A stretch of 64,000 bases of DNA from Patiria miniata (Eukaryota > Echinodermata > Asteroidea > Valvatida > Asterinidae), in the NCBI RefSeq assembly GCF_015706575.1, contig NW_024037050.1:1178001-1242000 (forward strand), written 5' to 3'. Made by a program: the position numbers and the translations under genes. The notes beneath the pieces were generated by a model. That model did not search any database and was not told the DNA's origin. It saw only the letters and a list, made by a program, of their open reading frames with translations. Positions 48,601 to 60,600 of the stretch are shown one piece after another (the stretch's first letter is position 1; the number at the start of each line of letters is the position of its first letter).

Positions 48601-51600
48601 TTAGCATTTTATTTATATTCTTAAATATAAATAAATCACAATGTCCTATGTGTACCTGTTGTAATGTTAACGTAAAGAGAATGATTATGATCCACAATTC
48701 AAGTTTTGACGTAATAGTAATCGTTTACATTATTTTTAAAATGCTTTAAATTACATTACATGTACTGTGCAATTAATAAAGTACTTATTCTTAAAAAAAA
48801 TTCTACTTAATTTAGCTTACATGCTTTAACTGAAGACCCATTCGAAAATGAAGACCCATTCGAACGTGTAGAAATTAGATTTTAACGTTTACTCTAATAA
48901 GTAATATAACTGGGCAAGTACCCTAGGGTCACTTGCGTGCCAAATTATTGGAGCCCTCCAACTCCGAGCTTTTAAAAAAAAAGATCCATTTTCTGAGGGC
49001 TTGTTTTTTTGGTTTCTATTTCCAGAGACTTTTGGAGAGGACACGGGCGAGGAGCGAGAACCTTGCCAAGAAGATGAGCCAGTCCGAGGTGTCGCCTCGC
49101 AAGAGACGGACTCCGCTGACGGATGTGAACTCCTCGGACAGCGAGGAGAAGAAAGTCCGATTGGATGGTCAGTACCGATAGCCATCCCTGGTTGAGTAGA
49201 CCCTAGACTGATGAATAAGACCCAATCCAGTGGACACATGGGTAACAACACATGTGGCTCTCTACTCTAGTGCCTTACTGCATGTTCATGGGGTAGGGCT
49301 TCATGGTTTGGTCAGTCTATCAGCATGACGGGAGCTGCCAAATGGATGATATGCAAGCACCCTCAGAACAAGAACAACCTTGTTTGAGGGGCGGCATACC
49401 TCTTTCTTGTATTTCTGTGTTGCACATGTTTGAACAAATTCATCAAAGGTTAATACCAATGTGTACTCGCACCAGGTCATCATTTTTATTGAAAATTAAA
49501 GAAATTTGTCCATAAACAAGAAAATGTGCTTCTAACAGTGAAAGTCCTTGTGGCTCAGCAAATCTTTGTAAATAGAGCAAAGACGAGTTGAGAATATATC
49601 TTTAGTAACACCACGAACGGTCCCTGAGTTTTCTTGGTTACGCGCACTGTTAGTAATGCGTAATTTTGGTTTTCACAAACTGATACGCAAGTCTGAAACC
49701 TGTCTGAATTATTGAATTTCTAATGGACTAAGCATCTGTTAAACTCGAGATTGCTTTTTACCAGTAACCAGGTTTTTACGTTAAATGATTCTATAACCCC
49801 ACAAGTACATGGATGGAGTAAAATTGTGTCAAACCTTTCAAAGGGTTTTCTTCTAATTGTACTTCCACCACAGTAATTGCGTGTCAGTTCATGAAAACAA
49901 AAATAATCATATGCGCAACGTCATGAAGTATGCACACACAGTGCGTGTGTCAGTTCGTGAAAACAGTGACGATATGTGGCTAGTAACCTGTTTATAGCTA
50001 TGTGAAGCAGCTGTGTTAAATTCTGCCCACATTGTAACATGCATGAATCGCAATGTATTTTACAGGCCTGCTAAATATTTAAATAATATTGGATGGCTTT
50101 GAGGTGGATACAAGAATATATTGCACGAGGTATGACAATATTGCACGAGTCGAAGACGAGTGTAATATTGTCATAGTGAGTGCAATATATTCTTGTATTC
50201 ACCGAAAACAAGCCATCCAATATTATAATTATTATTTATATCCGGCTGATTTGATCCACAAGAAGCACAACTCAAGACACTGTCTTCATTACATCCTTTT
50301 CGCTTACATCAAACGTTTTGAAGCTGCCACTGTAATTGTTAACAACAGTGCGCGTATACCTGGCCTTCTGCGCGCTGCATGCGCGCGGCGTGTTCCGTGT
50401 TCGACGGTACGCGCGCGCTACGCTCTGTTGAGTGGTTGACAACTGTGACTTTCTATGCTCTTGATCAAGCGGGAACCAGCGAAAATGCCCGGATGACTGC
50501 AATAATAATGTTATTGCAGTCAACCGGGTACTTTATTATTGGAGTCATCCGGGAAATTTTTATTAAAGCATACAATACGCTGATTTATTTTTACCGCTGG
50601 AAGCCTGATATAAATAATAATTCATTATATTAAAATAGAAAACTTGTATTTGTTTTAATTTTTTTTAAATTTGTTTATTAACCCTACAGCCTCTCCAGTG
50701 AAGTCAGCAGTGACGCGAGGCAGTGATATGAAGCCAGACACACCGGCTATACCCTCAGTCAGGTCACGCATGAGTAAACTGGCTGATATGAGAAGAGAAT
50801 GGTCTACTGCAGGTGGGTCAAACCTGGACAAAGTCCAGACTCACAAAGGAAATCACTCCATTTCAACATCCAAACCCATTGGCATTGTCCTGTCGATACA
50901 CAGGCAGTCCTCTTTTGCAGTCGTGGCTAGCGTCTTGTAATGTGCACAGCAAGTTCATCCTGCCTTTTTAATGAGAGTACATTTTGTTGACACCTTATAA
51001 TACATAACCTCTGTCTTCCTTAACGGATAGTTCGGAAGTGTGTAGTGAAGGTGCATGTACGCCGGTGTTGCATCCTGGGACATTTTGCGCGACAAATGGG
51101 GATTTTGTACAGTGCAAACTGTCCCACAATGCACCGTAATGTACCGTCAGTAAAATAAGACAAAAGGTGATAGGGAAACTGCAAACAGGCGATGTCAGCA
51201 GAACTTCAAAGTCTGTGCTGGATTGGCTATGCCAGTCTTCCAGTTTGCTATACTTCCTCTTTACGCATACAGTATCCTGCTCTACATTTGCTGCATTTTC
51301 AATGCACCATTGTGATGCTTCTGTTGGGCTCAGTGGTCTTGTGTCAAATGAGAAGGCTGATGAAAAGGAGTGGCTCGTTTGCCTCAGTGTGATGACAGAC
51401 TAGTGTATAGTAAAAAGGCTCCTAAGACACCTAAACAGCATAGGAATTGGTCACGGAAAGCCCTAAGTTTTTGTTTGGGAAAAGTCATGCAATTTCATCG
51501 TAACATTTCTGTGGAAACCCTGATTGATAACCACTGAGAAATACCATGATAAAGTTCTTTCAAGATGGCAGGAAAAATGAAGAAAACAAATTTGATTTTC

Positions 51601-54600
51601 ATGTATATACAGACGGGTTAGAGCTGGACTCGCCCCAGAATGTATCAGCCCCTCGGCCACGTCAGCAGGAAGCTCCACCAAGCACGACTCCCTCTGCACC
51701 CAGCAGTAGGAAGAGCAGGTTTGCTGCCCTGGCAGCCAGCATCAATAACTGGGAGGACGACCTGGACCATCCCAAGCATCACTTCCAACATGAGGTGAGA
51801 TTGTTAGAAAAGACATGTAGGAACATTTCAATTACCTGGAAACGTACCTACCGATTTAATGAGAAAATCCATGCTCAAAGTGAACATAGGACTCGTGCCA
51901 AAAACCTGTGAAATTTTTCCACCTGAAATGGTATCATTCGGAAGAAAACAATCATTGAACAACTGTGCCCACGAACACAGTTGTGCGTTAGCAATGAAAG
52001 CCAGTTACGAGACCTCAAGAATTGTGCATACATTTTCTCTGTTTTCTCAAAATGTATAATATCCACTAATACTATAAGGAGAAACCGTTCTTAAGATTTT
52101 GAGAAATGTTGTTGCCTCAAAAAAAAAAAAATGGCACAAAATGCAAATGGTCCTTTATATCTTTTATCAGAGGGTGACTAACATGTGTTGTAGCCGAGTC
52201 CATAAAAAGTCTCAAGTTCATCACGAATCAAGCACAAGTTATTTTTATTATTATTAATCATTTCTGTGGTAATGAAACCAAGGATTCCTCAAAAGTGCCC
52301 TAGGCACTGTAGCTCTTTTCCTGAAGAAACCTGTAGAGAGAAGACAATGAGAAGAAATTACAGTTTTAGAGGTGGGAGGAAAAGCCCAGAAGAATATTCT
52401 GGGAAAAACCCACAGAATCAGGCAGGGACTGAAAACCCAATCCACATGTTGGCCCAGGCGGGATTCGAACCTGGGTCACAGCGATGGAAGGCGAGGAAAG
52501 CTCCCCTTAAGTCCTCCAGACTCAAGCCAAGTCCCAAACTATTTAAATGAAATGTGACAAAGGGGTTGATAGATGTTCCAGGGTCATGCTGTACCAAATT
52601 ATTCCACACCAAAACAAAATTGACACTTGAAACAGGAGCAAATTATTGACTGTTGCAGTTAATTATTTCGGTCAACTCAAGATCTAGTCAATGGAAAATT
52701 GATACACAGTCGGCCAAACTAAAATATGTTGGTCAACCTTCACTCCTATTTGGTCTGGTGCGACTGTATTATTTAGTCTGAAACAGTTGTAAGTTAGTGG
52801 GGGAAGCTCAAAATTGATTATAGTTTGGTTTGTCCAAGAAGTTTAAATACGCTTTCCCTGTGCCATTTTCAAGTTTCACCCCGAAAAAAGATTTGTTTTT
52901 TCAATTGCCGTTTTCAATTGACCTATCGTCGTTTGCGAGTTATCCACGCCCCTTAGACAACCCTATGGAATTTTGTACGTTCAGTTTTGTTTGTCTCGGA
53001 TTCTGTGCGTTTCGCGTCCATTTGTATATCATGTAATTGGACAATATTTCACAAGCTGCATTGAAACGATTCTACCACGATAGGTCAATTGCCATTTTCC
53101 TAGCAATATAAAAGTTAGTCACTTTTGAATGAGACATCAAACAAACAAAAACCACCACCAAATATTTTTCGTTACAGAGTGCTAATTATTTGCGGCCTGA
53201 CAAATATAAGTGAGGACGCCAAAAAAGGAGTACCCATGATTTTGTTCTGTACGTAATTATTATTATTCCTTTTTAATTTCATTCAAAGGAGAAGCCACAG
53301 ACCAAAAAATGGGAGCGCCCTAAACCGGTTGAAGAAATTGCCAACGACCCTCCACCGCCAAAGAAAGACAACGGCATCCTGTCCATCACTCCCAAAAAGC
53401 CAGCCCGCAACGTGAGGTTTGAAGATGAGGAGGAAGAGAGTAATAAGCCATCCCTTGGGAATGGGCAGGGTAAGGCGCAGATGAGATCACTCCCATCCAG
53501 CGGCAGCCCAGCGAGGGAAAGGAATACCTCGGGGGATCCGAATAATGGGAAGCCTGATGGAAGAGCCGAGCTGAGATCCTTGCCAACTGGCAATAGCCCG
53601 GTCAAGGGCATTGCTTATTCCAGACTGGTGGAAAAGAGTTCTCTCCAGTTCGGCAGCAGCCCAGCAAGGGAAAGGAATATCTCTGGGGATCCGAAGAACG
53701 GGAAACCTGATGGAAGGGCCGAGCTGAGATCTTTGCCAACTGGCAGTAGCCCGGCCAAGAGCAGTGCTTATTCCAGGCTGGTGGAGCAGAAACAAGACGG
53801 GGCAAAGTCACTGTCCAAGTCAGCTTCTGGAGGCACGCCTGGGAGGAAACGCATTCAGGTGTCCCTGTCCCGTGAGAGAGAGCCTTCTAGAATGGAGGTT
53901 CAGAAGCATTTTGCCCAAGAGCAGCAGCAGCAGCAACCAACTCCCAAACCCAGAGCAGCACCAGCAAGTACTGTCGCCGCCACCTCCACAGCAACTCAGC
54001 AGCCGAAGTCTTCCATCAAGCGGCTCGCACCACAGCCTGAGCAAGCCGTCAAGAAACAAGCCCTTGCAACTGAAGCCGACGCAGACCCAACCCCCAAGGA
54101 GGGAGCCGCAAGCGTCAAGGCCTACTTTGGGAGGCACAAGACGGGCGCTGCTCCAGCATCGCCGACCTCCAGCAAAGTGGAGCCAAGGGTGGGTGCTATG
54201 GCCAAGTCCATCCAGGACAGGCTTCGCCAACATCAGGAGAACTGGCACAGCAATGATATCAATACAAAGATCCAGGTAAATACTTCGTTTCAATAGTGGT
54301 GAAAGAGTGAATGAAAATAAATAGCCCTAACCCTCCCAGATCTTCAAAATCTATCAGGAAAGTTAAAAATTAGGAAGGATAGCAAAGCCACAATCATCTT
54401 ACATGGACTTGGTACCCATTGGAATTTAGTGTACAATTAATGCGGGCCACTAAAGTTCAAGGAGAGAGGTTGATTTTGGAGGATTAACGATGGTTCCTTG
54501 CAAAAAACTTTATGCAATGGTCAGTTCTTACGAAGCTACAAAATCACAGAATTCAAACAGTGAGATACAAATGCCCTATTTACGAAACCACAAAATTCTG

Positions 54601-57600
54601 TTTCAGGAGCAAAGAAAAAAAGAGTTGGATATCATCCGGCAGAGGTGGAACCACTCCGGCAAGACTGAGCCTGCCAAGGAGGAGACTGAAAAGGAACAGC
54701 CTACGGTAAGAATCTATCATGGTCAGGGGAGGGGAGGATGTGACCAGGGGCTGAGCACTGTGAATGTTGCTTTAGGAACTCTTTGCACAAGTAACCCCTC
54801 ACTCAGTTAAAGAGAGTGAGTTAATTAAGGCCGCTTCATACTCAGCACCAACAGGAACTTAAATTTGTGACTTCACGACAAGTATTCGTGCTGCCAATTT
54901 GCAAAACTTTAACACATTTCAACTTTGCAGGAAATGTTTCCTGATGTCGAAATTCACTTCACATTCGTGAGAAGTATAAACAGGCGTTTAGAAGGGACTT
55001 TAATGCACTACCATCATAATGCACTGCCATCTACTGTCTATGCATGAAGGCCATAGAGTATGCACTCTACTTTCTGAATAGAAAACTAAAATACAAATAT
55101 TTTATAAGAAACAAATCATTTGTACTTTGTAGAATACAACATCGCGCCAGTGCAACAAGGTCGTAACTTCCTCTTCACCAAAGTCGTATCCCGCACGAAA
55201 TGCGCTCCGTGCAACAAGGTCGTATCTCGACGTCCATTGACTTTGTGTGTACATCCGGGTTATTTTAAGTGAGATACGACCTTTTGACACTGAAACTTGT
55301 GTTTCACGTATGGCCCATATTAGGAGATACGATCTTATGGAAGGAAAACGATGATAACAGGATTTTGGTTAATAATGTCGCCTATCTTATGTGGCTTTAT
55401 CACCATTTTTTTGTGTACAGCCAGTTATCTTGTAATATTTGTCTTACGCCAATAAACAAGTTGATACTAAATTTTGCTGAATGCACAGCCCATGCCCAGG
55501 GTGACCATCGCTCGCTCCGTCCCTGAGCCTGAAGTGAAGCAGGATGAGCTGGATGACCCGATGGAGGTCACGGAAGACACCATCAACATCGGAATGATGG
55601 AATCATCCATTGAGGGCAAGTCATCCTCAGATGAAGAAGAAGAAGAAGAGATGATGTCCGAAAAGGAATCTGCAGTAGTTGTTCCTCAGCAAAAAGTGGT
55701 GATGGCTGGGGGCTCAGGTCAGGGAAATGGTTCAGCAACCCCTCTGGCACCTCCAAGAGAGAAAGCCGTCGCCAAGACTACCCAACAGCCCCAGGAGACG
55801 GGACCTGCTACCCCCCTGGCTCCTCCCAGACCTCGTCGAACAAACAGCAAGCTCCTCGCCGAGGAGGAAGCCAGTGAGTTAAAAAAGTCCTTCTTTTCCC
55901 CCCGTGTTTTTAAAATTCTTTTTCTAGCAATACAACTGCTAAGAAAAGAACTATACTTAGTTGCCTTCTCCATGCTATTCAACAAATGATAAAAAAAAAA
56001 TATTTTAATACATTTTCAACTTGCCTGTTTTTTTTTCCAACCAAAAAAATACCTTTTTCCTTTTTTGGACGTCTGCAACGCTCTGAAAAAAATGTGGCCT
56101 TTTTTGGGCACAAACAGATCTCCACTTTGCGAGCAGACTGGCTCCCGGTCCGTACATTATCAAGACTGATTTGTGGGATGGGAACCAGCCTATCCTGCGA
56201 GAACAGAATCATCATCTGGCAGCCAGTAATTAGAACTAGTAAAGTAATAACTCATTAACCCTAACGTACCTGAATCCATCAAAATCCACACCCCTATTTC
56301 GGGGGATTTCGGTGGATTCAGGATACCTCCATATTGCACAAACTGGGGGATTTTGATGGATTCAGGATTGTTAGCCTAGCGGAACTGCAGGATTTTGATG
56401 GATTCAGGATACATCTAAATTGAGCTGTTGGGGGACTTTCGCGGATTCAGGATCTCACCAGATTTACTCCCTCCTAACTGGTGGATTCTGATGGACTCAC
56501 TGGCCATCAACATTTTTTTGAATGGCAAAATTGATGGATTTTGGCGGATTCAGGATACTTTCTAGTAAAAGAGCCCCAGGGGTTAGGGTTAATGCAACAC
56601 GGGCCGATATTTTTGGTTGATATCTCATTCAAAACTGAATAACTTGTAGCAATTTAGAAAAGGAAAATATTTTTCAGGATGAAAATTTTTAAAATGGCAT
56701 TGTGAAAGCAACTTTAAAAACAGTCTTCCCATTTTTTTTTTAAATTTTAGAAGCACAACAGGAAGCCCTTTCCAAACATCCACATCGCGAGGATAGCGTT
56801 GATGATGATGATGACGCAGATGACGAATATGATGAGAGTGATGATGATGTTCAGGAGTTGGACATCACCGACGTGCTGGGGGACATTGACGATCTGCTGG
56901 ACGAGGCTGAACAAGCCATGGAGGCAGAAAAACAGACTGAAGCCCCTGCCCCAACCAAGAGACAGGAACAGGTGAGGACTTAGTCTTGCTCCCAGACGGA
57001 ATTTGGACTTTGGTCCCCCGATGCAGCCAGTTCCAGTCCCTGACAAGCTCAGTCAATCTGCTGTAGTGGTAGAGAACACTTCCAACAACATGAATCCAAT
57101 CAAGTCTTGAGAACTGTGGTGCTTGGCCTCTGAGCATTGGTCATTCAAGCTAATGCATGCGCATGAGGTATGCTATGAATGTCATTGGGTTCGAGTGCCA
57201 AAGTTCCCGAAATTCAATTTGATTCAACTTGATGATTGTGCCTTCTACCACTGCAGTGGCTTGACCGCACTTGTTAGATCTTAGAGGATTTAGAAAGGTT
57301 CCAGTATAAAAACATGTACGAGCTTATCACCTATTAAATCCGTTAACATAGTCCTTCTTGCCATGCAGCCTGCCGCACCACGAGCAGTAGCCCAGAAGCC
57401 ACCCTCTGGTCATGAAGCCCGTCCCCAGCCCAGCACCACCCAGTCACCCAACCTGTACAGCATTGAGTCCTTCCGCAAGCAGGGTCCCAAGTCCCCGGCG
57501 GCTGCCAGGACCATCATAAGGAGCGACAGTGGTACTGTGGAGGCCGGCCAGGGGGTCAAACCCGTGGCGCTGAAGCCCATACCAATCAAGGCACAAATAC

Positions 57601-60600
57601 AGGTCAGTATGTGGTAGTCATTAATCTTGGTTCAAGATTGGATTTGGATCTGATGGGCTATGCGCAAACAAGAGAGGGCGCTTTTTGACCTTCGAGAGCA
57701 GTGGATGGGACACACTGCGTTCCCATACTGGTTCACTTGCGTAAAGCGCGAAGCACGTATGATTTATTTATTCTGAATGTGCACAAAACCATAGCATCTT
57801 CGCGTGAGCATCTGGTGTTGTCGGCAGTGCATTCAAATGCATCTCCCAATGGTCTCCCCGACCCAACTGTCTCTTTCTTACCGTTGAGGGCGTACTTGTG
57901 CATGGAGCCCATTACCCCAATGCAGCTGCTCCCTGACAAGCGCAGTAAAGCCGCCGCGATGGTAGAGGTCACTATTAACAACATGAATCAAATCCAGTCT
58001 GGGGTAGTTTGGCAGCCCTGCCCAGAACATTCCAAGCATACCTCATGTGTGCACTGTATTCAAGCTATTACGTGTGCGGGAGTTTTGCTTAGAATTTCCT
58101 GGGAAGAACTGCGAGACACACATGATATATCACGTGACATTTTGCTAATCAAATGTTTGTGCCTAGCAGCTCCTTGTAATTGACCATGGATCTTGTTAAC
58201 GTCTATGGTCACTGTACCTGTGAATTGTCTCGGGTGTCAATCTTTATGTTAGAGTGGTAGAGGATATTAACCCATTAGCAACTGTACTACAATGTATTAC
58301 ATTGTGTTTATTCACTGAGGAAAACCGCCCAGGGCTCAAGCGGTTTCGTGACCAGTGGGTTATTTCAAGTATCACATCCCATCAAACTGATCAAATTGAG
58401 GCTATTCAAAGGAAAATTTGCCAAATACTTCTTGTTAACAATTATGCAAGTAATGATAAAGCTGTGGCTTCATTGGGAATTCAGTCTCTACGCGATAGAC
58501 TGACAACTTTTTGTCAAGAGTTTGCTCTGAAAATGTACAAGTCACGTAATTTCAGTTAGTGGTTTCCAGTGTCGAAAAGGAGCCACAATATGGGTCTTAG
58601 ATCTTGCCGCACAGTAGATGAACAAACTAGCTCATCAAACAGATTTAGGAACAGTACAGTGCCATATCTCAATAGAACTCTGAACCAACTGTTAGTCTAA
58701 ATTGTGGATTGTGACTATTTTATGTACTTGAAACCTTTTATCCTGGTGTGAGTGATTACGCGACTGTGTTTTGTGGGGGTGAATTTTCAATGTGGGTTTT
58801 AAATAAGCATTTCAAAAATTATTCAATTAATCTTAATTGAAGTAAACAATGTACTTTAAAATTAATGTGTTTTTATGGTAAAATTGTAATCCACCGTGCA
58901 GTTTAGCTTTTGGGCTACTAAATGAGTTGGAAAATAAACCAGTAATAGTAATAATAACAATTGTGCCTTTGTGTATCTATTATGCAGACCCTGATTGAGG
59001 AAGTGTCCACCCAGCAGAGTATCATCTATCAGACCAGTCAAGCCCTCAACCTGATAGCATCCAGTGTGGAGTATAAAGGGACCAGGCAGGAGGTAGAGGC
59101 TGAGAGATTGCTGCTTATTGCAGGTGGGTCAAAGAAACTAACAACCATGGGCTGAGGTAGAAAATACATAATATTGCTTTCTGCTTAAATGCAGAGATAT
59201 ATGAAAGATATCAACTTTTTCTCCATGATATACCGGGAAAAAAATGCCTCTCCTAATCTCTCCGTGGGAACACTGTATATGGATCCTTCGTTTCTTTTGT
59301 TTGTTTTTTTAATTATTTAGTTATTTATGTTTGTTTTTGCTAACTGCAGCTCAGAGGCGCCAAGCCTGCTTAGCTGAGATCCAACGTCTGAAGACGCCAG
59401 CCAGTGTGCGGGAGCCCAGCGCCGTGATGCAGACCGCAGAGGGTGAAGCCATGAGGCCTTGCAAAGGTTTTGTCTCTATACAAGACATACGGCTACCACT
59501 CAAGACGGAATATATCCTGTCCTCCAAGCAAGGTACAGATATTACTTCTGATACAACTCAAGTGAAGTTTGGATTGAAATAACGTTACTTTCTAAATTTC
59601 CATCAGTTGAACAATTTGCGCTAGATGCATAAATTGTAAGGGGGAGAGATTACAGTCGAACTCCAGACATTGACATTCAATATAACTTTCTGAATGGCTC
59701 TTTAAAAATCTGTTGTAGATGTACTATTTATTCATTTAATTCATGCACAACAGTATTTTAAGTAATTCGGGTACCAAATAAGGTGAAGTTTAATTTAGTG
59801 ACATGGTTGCCATCTGAGTGTGCTATAAATCATTTTCCTTGTATACTGGCTGAAAAATTTTCAATTTTAACCAGTTGGTCTAAATACCCCCCCTGTCCCA
59901 GTTTGTCATGTTGACAGCAGATGAACACGTAAACTACATGAATTTCTAGCATTTGTTTGGTATTAAATTCTCATTCCTCAGTCTTATGCTACGTCCAAAT
60001 TGCTTGGCTGTCATATAAAATTTGGACTCCTAAAAAAACTTGCCTCTTATACCTTATGTGGACTCTAACCCTCACACATGGCCTGTCACTGTGCAATACA
60101 ACCAATGAGTTTGTATTTCACAGTCAACATTTCACACTACACCAGCATTAAGCACATGTGCCTATTAGAAGTGGCTGTGAAATAGCCAAGTAATTTTGAA
60201 GTGGTCTAACTTCAATAAATTGTTTTGTATATTTTTCCTGTTTCACAATTTCCATCTCTGCCTATTGTACTTCAGCTGTTATTTACACTAACACATGTTC
60301 TGCCCTGTATATTGTTTCCTCCTCCCTACAGATCGCATGTGTCACTCCTTCTTCCTTCTACTGCGCTGCAGAGAGCACGTCCTTGCCACTCGCATCCAGA
60401 CTACAGTCGATGGAGTCGCTGGTGATTGCTTGCCATTCACCAACATCGCCAAATTGTAAGGCAAAGAAGCTCTTTCATAGTAAAGTCTTTCTTGTCCATA
60501 GTTTACTTTCTTATTTAGAATTTTCCAGTTCTTCCCTTCTAGTCCGTTCCCTATTGCTTAATTTTAGTTTTTAACATTCTCAACATTTGGTCTAAAAGTG

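Larger units (their letters stand above)
45690..49025 (+). other. ANLN intron 1 (3.3 kb), dominated by foldback elements
   Basis: Starts with a half MITE (45731-45822), then two perfect or near-perfect palindromes (45881-45902 and 45916-45952), then foldback elements A, B and C (46113-48475). The last 550 bp are AT-rich and unassigned. Confidence 0.8.
51795..53288 (+). other. ANLN intron 4
   Basis: Contains the SINE 52255-52545 and the MITE 52915-53091. No coding sequence. Confidence 0.6.
57603..58987 (+). other. ANLN intron 9
   Basis: Contains family S copy 7 (57668-57915) and the LINE fragment 58365-58955. Confidence 0.7.

Noticed and set aside
56255-56592. Interstitial telomere repeat (TTAACCCTAAC / GTTAGGGTTAA)
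   Set aside because: Only one to two telomere-like units at each end, inverted and flanking a MITE with internal motif array; better explained as TTAA + CCCTAAC terminal repeats.
57701-58183. 160-codon open frame on the plus strand
   Set aside because: Lies on the family S repeat; other copies of the repeat do not keep the frame.
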